Source: Arthrobacter sp. StoSoilB19 (lineage in GTDB: Bacteria; Actinomycetota; Actinomycetes; Actinomycetales; Micrococcaceae). Taken from it: a stretch of DNA of 64,000 nt. Position 1 is the stretch's first letter, and every line of letters begins with the position of its first letter. The notes under the pieces were generated by a model. The model did no database searches and had not been told where the DNA came from. It saw only the letters and a list, made by a program, of their open reading frames with translations. Positions 8,246 through 17,244 of the stretch are shown here, in pieces. A program made the position numbers and the translations under genes. The DNA lies in assembly GCF_019977275.1 (NCBI RefSeq), contig NZ_AP024650.1, positions 2,914,001-2,978,000 on the forward strand, in the 5' to 3' direction.

Positions 8246-9001
8246 ATGACTACTCATGTGCCCGGCGATGCCCTCGTCTCCCTGAACGCCGTAAACAAGC
8301 ATTACGGCCAGCTGCACGTTTTGAAGGACATCAACCTGCAGGTCCGCAAGGGCGAGGTTGTTGTGGTCATCGGACCCTCGGGATCCGGTAAGTCCACCCT
8401 CTGCCGGGCCATCAACCGCCTGGAAACCATTGAGGGCGGAACCATCAGCATCGACGGGAAAGTCCTCCCCGAGGAAGGCAAGGAGCTCGCGCAGCTCCGT
8501 GCCGACGTCGGAATGGTTTTCCAGTCCTTCAACCTCTTCGCCCACAAGACGATCCTCGAGAACGTGACCCTGGGGCCCATCAAGGTCAAGGGCGTGTCCA
8601 AGGCGGCCGCGGAAAAGGACGCCATGGCCCTGCTCGAACGGGTGGGCGTGGGCCACCAGGCGCCCAAGCTGCCGGCGCAGCTCTCCGGCGGCCAGCAGCA
8701 GCGTGTGGCGATTGCCCGCGCCCTGGCAATGAAGCCGAAGGTCATGCTGTTCGATGAGCCCACATCCGCACTGGACCCCGAAATGATCAACGAGGTCCTG
8801 GACGTCATGGTCCAGCTGGCCAAGGAAGGCATGACCATGATTGTGGTCACGCACGAGATGGGCTTCGCCCGCAAGGCCGCCGACCGCGTGGTGTTCATGG
8901 CGGACGGCCAGATCGTGGAGGACGCCACCCCGGAGGAATTCTTCACCAACCCGAAGAGCGACCGCGCCAAGGACTTCCTGTCCAAGCTCCTCACCCACTG
9001 A
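8246..9001 (+). CDS. Amino-acid ABC transporter ATPase (GluA/GlnQ type)
   Basis: 251 residues. Walker [11 protein letters not shown]-loop MVFQSFNLF, signature [15 protein letters not shown], Walker [15 protein letters not shown] and the switch His in VVTHEMGFA are all intact. Length and sequence are those of the polar amino-acid uptake family. It is the first gene of a four-gene operon (ATPase, binding protein, two permeases), the gene order of the corynebacterial glutamate importer gluABCD. Glutamate as substrate is therefore likely but not proven. Confidence 0.92.
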   Translation: MTTHVPGDALVSLNAVNKHYGQLHVLKDINLQVRKGEVVVVIGPSGSGKSTLCRAINRLETIEGGTISIDGKVLPEEGKELAQLRADVGMVFQSFNLFAHKTILENVTLGPIKVKGVSKAAAEKDAMALLERVGVGHQAPKLPAQLSGGQQQRVAIARALAMKPKVMLFDEPTSALDPEMINEVLDVMVQLAKEGMTMIVVTHEMGFARKAADRVVFMADGQIVEDATPEEFFTNPKSDRAKDFLSKLLTH

Positions 9002-9071
9002 GTTATTCGAACCATCACACGTCAGTTCGCATCCAGGCCGGAAACCCACGGCCACCAATGAAAGGAATGTC

Positions 9072-9959
9072 ATGAAGGCATTTATGTCCAGGCGGAAATC
9101 CTTCGTCGTGGCGGCCACCGCTGCCCTCGCCCTGTCCCTCAGCGCCTGTGGCGGCGGAGACTCGGGTGGCTCCAGCAACCCCAGCCCCGTTGAGAAGCCG
9201 TCGTTCGCCGCCGGAACCACCATGGCAAAGCTGTCCTCCGCCGGCACCATCAAGATCGGCACCAAGTTCGACCAGCCACTGTTCGGCCAGGTTGGCCTGG
9301 ACGGCAAGCCCGTCGGTTTCGACGTTGAAATCGGCAAGCTGATCGCCGCCAAGCTGGGCATCGCCGCGGACAAGATCGAATGGTCCGAGACCGTTTCGGC
9401 CAACCGCGAGCCCTTCATTGAGCAGGGCAAGGTGGATCTGGTCATTGCCACCTACACCATCAGCGACAAGCGCAAGCAGGTTGTCGACTTCGCCGGCCCG
9501 TACTACGAAGCCGGCCAGGCCCTCATGGTGAACAAGGACAACGACTCCATCAAGAAGCCCGAGGACGTCAAGGGCAAGAAGGTCTGCTCCGTGACGGGCT
9601 CCACCCCGGCCGCCACCATCGTGGACAAGTACGGCGCGGAACTGGTTCCGGCCGCTACCTACTCCGCCTGCCTGGAGCCGCTTCGCAACAAGCAGGTTGA
9701 AGCCGTCACCACGGACAACGTGATCCTCGCCGGTTTCGTTGACAAGGAGCCGGATGCCTTCAAGCTCGCCTCAGAGGAAACCTTCACCAAGGAGCCTTAC
9801 GGCATCGGCCTGAAGAAGGGTGATACCGAGTTCCGCAACTGGATCAACGACCAGCTGGAATCCTTCGGGAAGGACGGCTCGTACAAGAAGGCGTGGGAAG
9901 CCACCGCAGGTTCGGTTATCAAGACCGCGCCCAGCCTCCCGGCCATCAACCGTTACTAA
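9072..9959 (+). CDS. Glutamate-type ABC transporter substrate-binding lipoprotein
   Basis: 295 residues from the ATG at 9072, 70 bases after the ATPase gene and preceded by AAAGGA. The N-terminus is a lipoprotein signal (RRKSFVVAATAALALSLSAC; Cys about residue 26). The mature part is an SBP_bac_3 protein (KIGTKFDQPLFGQVGLDGKP, GFDVEIGKLIAAKLG, IATYTISDKRKQVVDFAGPY). It captures the amino acid outside the membrane and delivers it to the two permeases. A strong hairpin follows the stop codon, which probably keeps its message level above that of the permeases. Confidence 0.92.
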   Translation: MKAFMSRRKSFVVAATAALALSLSACGGGDSGGSSNPSPVEKPSFAAGTTMAKLSSAGTIKIGTKFDQPLFGQVGLDGKPVGFDVEIGKLIAAKLGIAADKIEWSETVSANREPFIEQGKVDLVIATYTISDKRKQVVDFAGPYYEAGQALMVNKDNDSIKKPEDVKGKKVCSVTGSTPAATIVDKYGAELVPAATYSACLEPLRNKQVEAVTTDNVILAGFVDKEPDAFKLASEETFTKEPYGIGLKKGDTEFRNWINDQLESFGKDGSYKKAWEATAGSVIKTAPSLPAINRY

Positions 9960-9973
9960 GTAGCGTCCGCCAT

Positions 9974-10004
9974 GCTGCCGGGGCCCCTCAACGGCCCCGG
10001 CAGC
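9974..10004 (+). terminator. Intercistronic stem-loop after the binding-protein gene
   Basis: Perfect 12-bp stem GCTGCCGGGGCC with a 7-base loop and no U tract. It probably stabilises the upstream message or partly terminates it, setting binding protein above permease. Confidence 0.75.
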
Positions 10005-10044
10005 ACAGCCTTCAATCCGTCCACGCTTACAGCCGAAGGATCTT

Positions 10045-10695
10045 ATGGACGTCATCTTTGAAAACCTGCCCCTGTACTGGGAGGGTTTTCTCCGCACTCT
10101 TTTCCTTTCCGTCGTCTCCGGTATCTTCGCGTTGATCCTTGGCACTTTGCTGGCCGCGGCACGCGTCTCCCCGGTTGCGGCACTCCGCGGTTTCAGCACC
10201 GTCTACGTGGAAGTCCTCCGCAACACCCCGCTGACCATCGCGTTCTTCTTTGCAGCAGTCGTGCTCCCCCGTATCGGAGTCAAGTTCGAACAGTTCGAGA
10301 TCGCCGCGATCATCGCCCTCAGCACCTACACCGCCGCGTTCATCGCCGAAGCTGTCCGCTCAGGTGTCAACAGCGTGCCTGTCGGCCAGGCCGAGGCAGC
10401 GCGCAGCATCGGCATGAAGTTCGGCCAGGTGCTCTCGCTCATCATCCTCCCCCAGGCCCTGCGGACGGTGATCCCGCCGCTGATCAACATCCTGATCGCG
10501 CTCGTCAAGAACTCTTCGGTGGCCGGCGCCTTCTTCGTCCTGGAGCTGTTCGGCTACGGCCGCCAGCTGGCCAACGCCAACGGCGACGCCGTCATCACCG
10601 TCCTGCTGGGCACTGCGTTCTTCTATCTGCTCCTCACCGTTCCGCTGGGAATCCTCGCCAACACGGTGGAACGAAAGGTGGCGATTGCCCGATGA
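10045..10695 (+). CDS. Amino-acid ABC transporter permease (GluC/HisM type)
   Basis: 216 residues with five predicted membrane helices. The cytoplasmic EAA loop is EAVRSGVNSVPVGQAEAARS with the conserved Gly, which contacts the ATPase. It starts MDVIFENLPLYWEGFLRT and overlaps the next permease gene by 4 bases (ATGA), so the two halves of the channel are made together. Confidence 0.92.
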   Translation: MDVIFENLPLYWEGFLRTLFLSVVSGIFALILGTLLAAARVSPVAALRGFSTVYVEVLRNTPLTIAFFFAAVVLPRIGVKFEQFEIAAIIALSTYTAAFIAEAVRSGVNSVPVGQAEAARSIGMKFGQVLSLIILPQALRTVIPPLINILIALVKNSSVAGAFFVLELFGYGRQLANANGDAVITVLLGTAFFYLLLTVPLGILANTVERKVAIAR

Positions 10696-11531
10696 GCTCG
10701 GTTCTCTACGACGTCCCCGGCCCCAAAGCGCGCCGGGTCTCCCTCATTGCCTCCATCATCGGCGGCCTGCTGATTCTCGGCCTGCTGGCCTGGGTGGTCA
10801 CGATCCTCGCCCAGCAGGGCATCTTCGAGGCGCGCCGCTGGCAAATCTTCACCCGCGGCGACGTGTGGCAGCTGCTCGGTAAAGGGCTGGGGTCCACGCT
10901 CTCCGCAGCCGCACTGGCGGCAGTCATCGCGTTCCCGCTGGGCCTGCTGCTGTGCCTGCTCCGCATTTCGGATGCCGCATTCATCCGGATTCCCATGAGG
11001 ATCATCCTGGAATTCCTCCGCGGCATGCCCGTGGTCCTCATGATGCTCTTCATCCTGCTCGGGTTCGGCACCTCGGCGTTCATTGCCGTCGTGGCCGGCC
11101 TGGTGCTGTACAACGCTGCGGTCTTTGCCGAGATCATCCGCGCCGGCATCCAGTCCCTGCCCAAGGGACAACGGGAAGCCGGCCTGGCCATCGGCCTCAC
11201 CAGCTACAAGTCCCGCATGCTGATCGAGCTGCCGCAGGCGATCCGCCGCATGATGCCGTCCCTCGTGGCGCAGATGGTGGTGCTGCTGAAGGACACCTCG
11301 CTGGGCTACATTGTGGCGTACGGCGAGCTGCTGCGCGCGGTGCAGGTCATGGCGGACTTCCTTGGCACGCAGTACCTGTTCCCCATCTTCTTCGTGGCGG
11401 CGGCCATTTACATCGCCATCAACATCTCGGTCTCGCGGCTTGCCGTGTGGATCGAGCGCCGCGGCTCCAAGAAGGCAGCCGGGGGCATGGCGAAGGCCGA
11501 ACCCGATGTTTTGGAAGCTGCGGCTCCGTAG
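10692..11531 (+). CDS. Amino-acid ABC transporter permease (GluD type)
   Basis: 279 residues. An N-terminal helix and loop (residues 1-60) precede the conserved five-helix core. The EAA loop reads [20 protein letters not shown]. The C-terminal tail is basic and Ala-rich ([20 protein letters not shown]). It forms a heterodimer with the preceding permease. The operon ends 15 bases later at a strong terminator. Confidence 0.92.
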   Translation: MSSVLYDVPGPKARRVSLIASIIGGLLILGLLAWVVTILAQQGIFEARRWQIFTRGDVWQLLGKGLGSTLSAAALAAVIAFPLGLLLCLLRISDAAFIRIPMRIILEFLRGMPVVLMMLFILLGFGTSAFIAVVAGLVLYNAAVFAEIIRAGIQSLPKGQREAGLAIGLTSYKSRMLIELPQAIRRMMPSLVAQMVVLLKDTSLGYIVAYGELLRAVQVMADFLGTQYLFPIFFVAAAIYIAINISVSRLAVWIERRGSKKAAGGMAKAEPDVLEAAAP

Positions 11532-11546
11532 CTTCCAAGAGCCCAC

Positions 11547-11595
11547 AACAGGAAAGGTCCGGAGCTCCCGTGGGGAGTTCCGGACCTTTCCTGTT
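11547..11595. terminator. Bidirectional terminator (amino-acid ABC operon / dapE)
   Basis: 17-bp perfect stem (AACAGGAAAGGTCCGGA) around a 15-base loop that pairs further. It serves both convergent genes. Confidence 0.88.
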
Positions 11596-11604
11596 CGTGG
11601 ACCG

Positions 11605-12741
11605 TCAGGCAGCGAGCCAGCTCTGCAGGGCGGCCAGGCACTTGCGGATGGCGTCGGCGTGGACGTGCTCGTCGTCCTTGTGCGCCAGCAGCGCGTCCCC
11701 CGGGCCGAAGTTCACCGCCGGGATGCCCAGCTCACTGAAGCGGGCGACGTCGGTCCAGCCGTATTTCGGCTTGGGCTCGGCTCCCACGGCGGCCACGAAC
11801 GAGGCGGCAGCAGGGTGCTGCAGTCCGGGCCGCGCGCCGGCGGCGGCATCGGTGCGGACCACGTCGAAGCCCGCCAGCAGCTCCCGGACGTGGGCTTCGG
11901 CCTGGTCCGGCGTCTTGTCCGGGGCGAACCGATAATTGATCTCGACGACGCAGCGGTCCGGGATGACGTTCCCGGCCGTGCCGCCGTTGATCTTCACCGC
12001 GTTGAGGCTTTCCCGGTAATCGAGCCCGTCGACATTGATGGTCCGGGGTTCGTAGGCAGCCAGGCGGGCAAGGATCGGTGCCGCGGCGTGGATGGCGTTG
12101 CTGCCCATCCAGGCGCGGGCCGAGTGGGCGGCCTCCCCCACCGTGCTTGCCTCGAACCGGCTGGTGCCGTTGCAGCCGCCCTCCACCGTGCCGTCCGTCG
12201 GTTCCAGCAGGATGGCGAAGTCCCCCTTCAGCAGGTCGCCGTGGTTGCGGACCAGGCGTCCCAGTCCGCTCTTCACGGCCTCCACTTCCTCGTGGTCATA
12301 GAAGACGAAGGTGACGTCCCGCTTGGGCTGCGCGCCGCCGTCGAACAATCCTGCCGCCAGTGCGAGCTGGACCGCCACCCCGCCCTTCATGTCCGTGGCC
12401 CCGCGGCCATACAGGACGCCCTCGCCCGGAACACCCGATTCCCAGCTGGAGGGAACGGTGCCCCGGGATCCTTCGGTGAGCGGAAGCGGCACTGTGTCCA
12501 GGTGGCCGGCAAGGATCACACGCTCAGCGAGTCCAAGTTCGGTCCGGGCGATGATGGCGTCGCCGTCGCGCACCACGGCCAGCTGGGGAATCCCGAGCAA
12601 GGCGGACTCGACGGCGTCCGCGAGCTGCTTTTCATTGCCGGACACGCTGTTGATGTCCATGAGCGCTGCGGTCAGCAGCGCCACGTCCTGGCGGAGGTCA
12701 AGGGTGGACACGGAAGAGTCTGGGGCGGTTTCAGCAGTCAC
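11605..12741 (-). CDS. dapE: Succinyl-diaminopimelate desuccinylase
   Basis: 378 residues, M20 peptidase family. Metal and catalytic residues lie in [11 protein letters not shown] (His, Asp), [13 protein letters not shown] (Asp) and [13 protein letters not shown] (Glu-Glu). DapE removes succinate from N-succinyl-LL-diaminopimelate, giving LL-DAP for lysine and peptidoglycan. Start is GTG at 12741, 6 bases after a TAGACT box. It is divergent from dapD, the enzyme two steps earlier, with only 51 bases between start codons. The same divergent pair exists in mycobacteria (Rv1201c/Rv1202). Confidence 0.93.
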   Translation of the reverse strand: MTAETAPDSSVSTLDLRQDVALLTAALMDINSVSGNEKQLADAVESALLGIPQLAVVRDGDAIIARTELGLAERVILAGHLDTVPLPLTEGSRGTVPSSWESGVPGEGVLYGRGATDMKGGVAVQLALAAGLFDGGAQPKRDVTFVFYDHEEVEAVKSGLGRLVRNHGDLLKGDFAILLEPTDGTVEGGCNGTSRFEASTVGEAAHSARAWMGSNAIHAAAPILARLAAYEPRTINVDGLDYRESLNAVKINGGTAGNVIPDRCVVEINYRFAPDKTPDQAEAHVRELLAGFDVVRTDAAAGARPGLQHPAAASFVAAVGAEPKPKYGWTDVARFSELGIPAVNFGPGDALLAHKDDEHVHADAIRKCLAALQSWLAA

Positions 12742-12747
12742 GAAGCC

Positions 12748-12753
12748 AGTCTA
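12748..12753 (-). promoter_or_regulatory. Leaderless -10 box of dapE
   Basis: TAGACT on the minus strand, 6 bases before the GTG. It mirrors the identical hexamer that serves dapD. Confidence 0.65.
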
Positions 12754-12779
12754 GTTCGAACCCCATGCCCCGCCCTCGA

Positions 12780-12785
12780 TAGACT
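12780..12785 (+). promoter_or_regulatory. Leaderless -10 box of dapD
   Basis: TAGACT, 7 bases before the ATG at 12793. The spacer GGGGCAC is not placed as a ribosome site. Confidence 0.65.
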
Positions 12786-12792
12786 GGGGCAC

Positions 12793-13815
12793 ATGACTGA
12801 GACCGCTTCCTCTGCCGTGCCCGAAACCCTGACCTCCAACGCTGATGACCGTTCCGCCTACGGTTTTGGCGTAGCCACCATTGCCACCGGCGACGCCACC
12901 GTCCTGGACGTCTGGTTCCCCGCGCCGGCACTGGGAGTTGCGGCGGAGAACCTCCGCACGGTGGACAACGCGGATGAAACCCTGGTGCAGATCGCCGAGA
13001 ACGGCACTGACGAGGACCGCGGCACCGAGCAGAAGGTGGTCTTTGTCCAGATCAACCTCGATGAAGCCCCGGCGGACACCGCGGACGCCTACCTCCGCCT
13101 CCACCTCCTCTCGCACCGCCTGGTCCAGCCCAACACCATCAACCTGGACGGCATCTTCGGCAAGCTGCCCAACGTGGTGTGGACCAACTTCGGCCCGGCC
13201 GCCGTCGAGGGCTTCGAACTGACACGCGCAAGGCTTCGCCGCCGGGGCGCCGTCACCGTCTACGGCGTGGACAAGTTCCCGCGCATGGTGGACTACGTGG
13301 TCCCCTCCGGCGTCAGGATTGCCGACGCCGACCGGGTCCGCCTGGGCGCGCACCTCGCCGCCGGCACCACAGTCATGCACGAGGGCTTCGTCAACTTCAA
13401 CGCCGGCACCCTGGGCACCTCCATGGTGGAAGGCCGTATCTCCGCAGGTGTCGTGGCCGGCGACGGCAGCGATGTTGGCGGCGGCGCCTCCATCATGGGC
13501 ACCCTGTCCGGCGGCGGCAAGGAAAAGATCACCATCGGTGAGCGCGTCCTGCTCGGTGCGAACTCCGGCGTGGGCATCAGCATCGGGGATGATTCCGTGG
13601 TGGAAGCCGGGCTTTACGTCACGGCAGGCACCCGGGTCCGCGTTCCGGGCCCCAAGGACGAGGTGGGCGATGACACCACCAAGATCGTCAAGGCCGCCGA
13701 ACTCTCCGGCGTGCCCAACCTGCTGTTCCGCCGCAACTCCACCACGGGGGCGGTGGAGGCCCTGCCCCGCAAGGGCCAGACCGTTGAACTGAACGACGCC
13801 CTGCACGCCAACTGA
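12793..13815 (+). CDS. dapD: Tetrahydrodipicolinate N-succinyltransferase (actinobacterial type)
   Basis: 340 residues from the ATG at 12793; a longer open frame upstream is only the antisense of dapE. The actinobacterial DapD has an N-terminal domain (residues 1-110), a central domain and a left-handed beta helix, seen here as hexapeptide-like runs ([55 protein letters not shown]). It transfers succinate from succinyl-CoA to tetrahydrodipicolinate. The next gene starts 7 bases after the stop and is probably co-transcribed. Confidence 0.94.
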   Translation: MTETASSAVPETLTSNADDRSAYGFGVATIATGDATVLDVWFPAPALGVAAENLRTVDNADETLVQIAENGTDEDRGTEQKVVFVQINLDEAPADTADAYLRLHLLSHRLVQPNTINLDGIFGKLPNVVWTNFGPAAVEGFELTRARLRRRGAVTVYGVDKFPRMVDYVVPSGVRIADADRVRLGAHLAAGTTVMHEGFVNFNAGTLGTSMVEGRISAGVVAGDGSDVGGGASIMGTLSGGGKEKITIGERVLLGANSGVGISIGDDSVVEAGLYVTAGTRVRVPGPKDEVGDDTTKIVKAAELSGVPNLLFRRNSTTGAVEALPRKGQTVELNDALHAN

Positions 13816-13822
13816 TCCCTTC

Positions 13823-14680
13823 GTGGCACGCAGACGCGGCCTGCGCCGCCTGGCGGTGCTGCTGCTCACCCTCGCACTGGCAGCGGGCGGAATTTACACA
13901 GCAGTGTTCTTCGTGCAGCGTTCCGAAACCCTCGTTTCGGAGCGCTGCACCGCTGCGGCCGGCAACCGGACCGGTGAACTTGCGCCGGACCAGGCGGCCA
14001 ACGCCGCGCTGATTACGGCGGCGGCCGTCAGGCGGGGACTGCCGGCGCGCGCCGCCACCATTGCCATCGCCACTGCCATGCAGGAGTCGAAGCTGCGCAA
14101 CATCGGGCACGGCGACCAGGCCGGTCCGGACTCGCGGGGGCTTTTCCAGCAGCGTCCGTCCCAGGGTTGGGGCACGGAGGCCGAGATCATGGACCCCTAC
14201 TATGCCGTTAATGCCTTCTATGACGCGCTGGTGAAAATTCCGGGCTACGAGGCGCTCGACATCACCGATGCAGCTCAGCGGGTCCAGAAGTCGGCCTACC
14301 CCAAGGCATATGCCCAGCACGAGGACATGGGCCGGGCCTTTGCCTCCGGACTCACCGGACAGACGCCGGCCGGAGTGCAGTGCACGCTCCGCTCCCCGGC
14401 GGCCGGCGGGACAACAGCATCGGTGGCCACCGACCTGGACCAGGCCTACGGCGGCGTGGACTCACAGGTTGACGGCGCCACCCTGGTGGTGGACGCCGAC
14501 GGCGCGCTGGCATGGTCGGTTGCCCAGTGGGCGGTTGCCAACGCCAAGGACCTGGCCGTCACCCAGGTGGAGGTGGCAGGCCGGACCTGGCACCGTCCCG
14601 ATGGGGACGGATGGCAGGCTTCAGGGGCCCCGGAGGGACAGGTGCGCATCACCGTACGTCAGGACGACGGCGGCAGCTGA
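13823..14680 (+). CDS. Membrane-anchored transglycosylase-like protein
   Basis: 285 residues, GTG start 7 bases after dapD. A basic N-terminus and one helix (LAVLLLTLALAAGGIYTAVFF) anchor it outside the membrane. Residues about 55-130 resemble a lysozyme/lytic transglycosylase fold (AAAVRRGLPARAATIAIATA, MQESKLRNI, DSRGLFQQRPSQGWGT), with the Glu of MQESKL as the candidate catalytic acid. The C-terminal domain (about 190-280) is unassigned. Such proteins are sometimes mislabelled as heavy-metal transporters. Linkage to DAP synthesis fits a cell-wall role (inference). Confidence 0.62.
   Translation: MARRRGLRRLAVLLLTLALAAGGIYTAVFFVQRSETLVSERCTAAAGNRTGELAPDQAANAALITAAAVRRGLPARAATIAIATAMQESKLRNIGHGDQAGPDSRGLFQQRPSQGWGTEAEIMDPYYAVNAFYDALVKIPGYEALDITDAAQRVQKSAYPKAYAQHEDMGRAFASGLTGQTPAGVQCTLRSPAAGGTTASVATDLDQAYGGVDSQVDGATLVVDADGALAWSVAQWAVANAKDLAVTQVEVAGRTWHRPDGDGWQASGAPEGQVRITVRQDDGGS
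13913..13950. repeat. Long inverted repeat inside the transglycosylase-like gene
   Basis: GTGCAGCG-T-TCCGAAA, a 6-base loop, then TTTCGGA-G-CGCTGCAC: 15 of 16 positions pair. It falls just after the membrane-anchor codons (residues SETLVSE). Confidence 0.7.
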
Positions 14681-14697
14681 AGGGCCGCCGTCGTCCT
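14661..14697. terminator. Bidirectional terminator overlapping a stop codon
   Basis: 14-bp perfect stem AGGACGACGGCGGC with a 9-base loop that contains the TGA of the transglycosylase-like gene. The convergent gene ends 13 bases beyond. Confidence 0.85.
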
Positions 14698-14710
14698 GCC
14701 TTAAGGGCGG

Positions 14711-15322
14711 CTAGACCAGGATCTCCAGCACCGGCTGGATGTAGCTGCGGAGGAGGTCCGGCTGCCCCATCAAATCCTGGCTCATGATTATTTTTTCGGG
14801 CTCCAGGTACCACGCCCGCTGCTCGTCCAGCGGCAGCTCGATGATGGTCAGCTTGAAGTCCCGCGAGTCCCGCCCCACTTCCATCAGCCTGTCGTCCACC
14901 ATGTCCTCGAGCAGCTGGTCCGTTCCGGATGCCACCCGTTCGGCCTCGAGCTCGGCGTATTCGCTCCTGCGCTCCCTGGCCCAAGTGAGGGCGGAGCCGA
15001 AATGGGCCTGCAGGACCCGCTGCAGGGCCGGAGAGTTGCCGAACGCGTCAAAACTGGGCGGGGAGAGTTCCGGCGATGTGTGCGGATGGGCCTTCAGCAG
15101 CTGCTCCCACCAGGCCTCCCACTCGGTCTTCAGCGCGCTGATGCCACCAACGTCGGCCGTCAGGTGGGAGTGGTCCGCCGAACGGACCTTCGGCGACGCA
15201 TGGGACAGCATCGGTTGTCCCACTCCGTTCAAGCCGGCCGCATCCCGGACGTACAGTGCGATCATCATTGGCCCGGACGTGTCGGTGGTGATCTGCCACC
15301 CTGAACCGCTTGCGTGATGCAT
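14711..15322 (-). CDS. Conserved hypothetical protein
   Basis: 203 residues, soluble, no signal peptide or membrane helix. I do not recognise a family. The sequence has two halves: residues 1-110 with a Trp-rich stretch (ALKTEWEAWWEQLL) and residues 110-203, acidic, with KLTIIELPLDEQRAWYLEPE. Codon and base use match the neighbours, so it is probably a real Micrococcaceae gene. It stands alone between a terminator and the TetR gene. Confidence 0.6.
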   Translation of the reverse strand: MHHASGSGWQITTDTSGPMMIALYVRDAAGLNGVGQPMLSHASPKVRSADHSHLTADVGGISALKTEWEAWWEQLLKAHPHTSPELSPPSFDAFGNSPALQRVLQAHFGSALTWARERRSEYAELEAERVASGTDQLLEDMVDDRLMEVGRDSRDFKLTIIELPLDEQRAWYLEPEKIIMSQDLMGQPDLLRSYIQPVLEILV

Positions 15323-15436
15323 CCAAAGTCCTTCCCTGGCCTTCCCATGCCGGGCGGCATGACCCGCTCTGCAGTACCCGGCTATCAGTCTATTCCCGCA
15401 GCCAGTTCCCGGTAGTGCAGGATTGGACCCGGGCGC

Positions 15437-16048
15437 CTACCGTGCCAGTCCGTCCAAGTGCCGCTCAAGCACGTCGCGGCACATCTGCGCTGTCATCCAG
15501 CCCGGTTGCAGCAGGGCATGCATGCACAGGCCGTCCAGGGTGGCCAGAAGGCGTTCCGCCTCCACCACCAGGTTCTCCTGCGGTTCATCATCGGGGAGCA
15601 GGGAGGCGACCACTCCGCCCACGATGGCGGCCACCTCGCGGTGGCTGCGGTCGGCCTCGGCGGCAAGGAACGGCCTGATCCGCGCCGCGTTCTTGAAGGC
15701 AAGCCAGGCGCAGGCCTCCACAGCTGATTCCTCATCCAGCGGAAGCATGCCGCCCAGGAGGGTCAGAACCGCCTGCCGCTGTTCAGGGCTGGCCTGGGCA
15801 GCCTCCTGCACGCCCGGCAGCAGTGCCTCCAGCCTGCCGACCACCCGGTCCACCACGGTGCCGAACGAGAAGGCCAGCAGTTCATCACTGCCAGCGAAGT
15901 AGTGCCGGACGGAACCGACTGCCAGGCCGGCCTCGTCCGCCACTTCGCGCAGCGAGGCACGTTCCAGCCCATCGACGGCGATGATGCGCAGAACCGCTTG
16001 GACAACATCCTGACGCCGGGCATCCGCGTCTACTATTTTGGGCACCAT
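15437..16048 (-). CDS. TetR family transcriptional regulator
   Basis: 203 residues from the ATG at 16048 (MVPKIVDADARRQDVV); a longer in-frame extension upstream is low-complexity and overlaps the divergent galE. The helix-turn-helix is LREVADEAGLAVGSVRHYFA (about residues 30-50), followed by a TetR_C-like helical ligand domain. A perfect palindrome AGCACA-N2-TGTGCT starts 8 bases before its start codon, so autoregulation is likely. No target other than itself and possibly galE (start codons 107 bases apart) is evident. Confidence 0.88.
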   Translation of the reverse strand: MVPKIVDADARRQDVVQAVLRIIAVDGLERASLREVADEAGLAVGSVRHYFAGSDELLAFSFGTVVDRVVGRLEALLPGVQEAAQASPEQRQAVLTLLGGMLPLDEESAVEACAWLAFKNAARIRPFLAAEADRSHREVAAIVGGVVASLLPDDEPQENLVVEAERLLATLDGLCMHALLQPGWMTAQMCRDVLERHLDGLAR

Positions 16049-16055
16049 TCTTATT

Positions 16056-16069
16056 AGCACACTTGTGCT
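16056..16069. promoter_or_regulatory. Candidate TetR operator
   Basis: AGCACA-CT-TGTGCT, a perfect 6-2-6 palindrome 8 bases upstream of the TetR start, where it would block the TetR promoter. Confidence 0.55.
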
Positions 16070-16142
16070 TCCACTGCCGCCTCCACCGTCAGGTCGACGC
16101 CCGCCATCCGGGACGCAGGGGCGGGGACCGCTTCCCGTGGGA

Positions 16143-16148
16143 TAGCGT
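16143..16148 (+). promoter_or_regulatory. Leaderless -10 box of galE
   Basis: TAGCGT, 6 bases before the ATG at 16155; the spacer is TGAGGC. Confidence 0.6.
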
Positions 16149-16154
16149 TGAGGC

Positions 16155-17168
16155 ATGAAAATCTTGGTCACAGGGGGTACCGGCTACATCGGTTCCCACA
16201 CTGTTCTTTCCCTGCAGGAAGCCGGCCACGACGTGGCCGTCATCGACAACCTGGTCAACTCCAGCGAGGAGTCACTGCGCCGCGTGGCTGAGCTCAGCGG
16301 CAAGACCGCGGAGTTCCACAACGTCGACCTGGTGGACGAGGCCGCCGTCGACAAGGTCTTCGCCGGCGCCGGCATTGACGCCGTCATCCACTTCGCCGGG
16401 CTCAAGGCCGTGGGCGAATCAGTGCAGCAGCCGCTCAAGTACTACTACAACAACCTGGTGGGCACGCTCAACCTCATCCGCGTCATGGACCGGCACGACG
16501 TCCGCTCCATTGTCTTTAGCTCGTCCGCCACCGTCTACGGCGAACACAACCCCATCCCCTATGTGGAAAAGATGGAAATCGGCGCCAACAACCCCTACGG
16601 GCGCACCAAGGAACAGATCGAGGACATCCTCTCCGATCTTGGCGCAGCCGACTCCCGCTGGCACATAGCACTGCTGCGCTACTTCAACCCGGTGGGCGCG
16701 CACCCCTCAGGACGCATCGGCGAAGATCCCCAGGGCATCCCCAACAACCTGGTTCCGTTCATCGCCCAGGTGGCGGTGGGCCGCCGCGAGAAGCTCATGG
16801 TCTTCGGCGGCGACTACGACACCCCGGACGGCACCTGCCTGCGCGACTACATCCATGTGGTGGACCTGGCGGAAGGGCACGTCGCGGCACTGGACCACAT
16901 TGCCGGCCGGACGGGCGTCTTCCGCTGGAACCTCGGCTCCGGCAAGGGCTCCTCCGTTCTGGAGGTCCTGCGCTCCTTCGAGAAGGCTGTGGGCAAGCCC
17001 ATCCCCTACGAAATCACCAGCCGCCGGGCAGGGGACCTGCCCGCCTTCTGGGCCGACGCCACGTCCGCCCTGGCGGACCTGAGCTGGTCCACCACCAAGA
17101 CGGTGGACCAGATGTGCGAGGACCACTGGCGCTGGCAGAAAAACAACCCCCAGGGCTACGCCTCGTAG
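16155..17168 (+). CDS. galE: UDP-glucose 4-epimerase
   Basis: 337 residues, extended SDR. NAD-binding GGTGYIGSHT at the N-terminus, catalytic Ser/Thr in FSSSATVYGEHNPIPY and the YxxxK pair in NPYGRTKEQ. The typical GalE motif LRYFNPVGAHPSGRIGEDP is intact. It interconverts UDP-glucose and UDP-galactose for the Leloir pathway and cell-wall galactan. Single gene, ended by a strong terminator. Confidence 0.94.
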   Translation: MKILVTGGTGYIGSHTVLSLQEAGHDVAVIDNLVNSSEESLRRVAELSGKTAEFHNVDLVDEAAVDKVFAGAGIDAVIHFAGLKAVGESVQQPLKYYYNNLVGTLNLIRVMDRHDVRSIVFSSSATVYGEHNPIPYVEKMEIGANNPYGRTKEQIEDILSDLGAADSRWHIALLRYFNPVGAHPSGRIGEDPQGIPNNLVPFIAQVAVGRREKLMVFGGDYDTPDGTCLRDYIHVVDLAEGHVAALDHIAGRTGVFRWNLGSGKGSSVLEVLRSFEKAVGKPIPYEITSRRAGDLPAFWADATSALADLSWSTTKTVDQMCEDHWRWQKNNPQGYAS

Positions 17169-17194
17169 TCCCCTTGAATGTGGCACAACGCGAA

Positions 17195-17227
17195 GCGGCC
17201 GCCCACCTTGGAAAGGTGGGCGGCCGC
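17195..17227. terminator. Bidirectional terminator (galE / gltA)
   Basis: 15-bp perfect stem GCGGCCGCCCACCTT with a 3-base loop between the convergent galE and citrate synthase genes. Confidence 0.9.
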
Positions 17228-17244
17228 CGTCGTTATGGCCGGTT

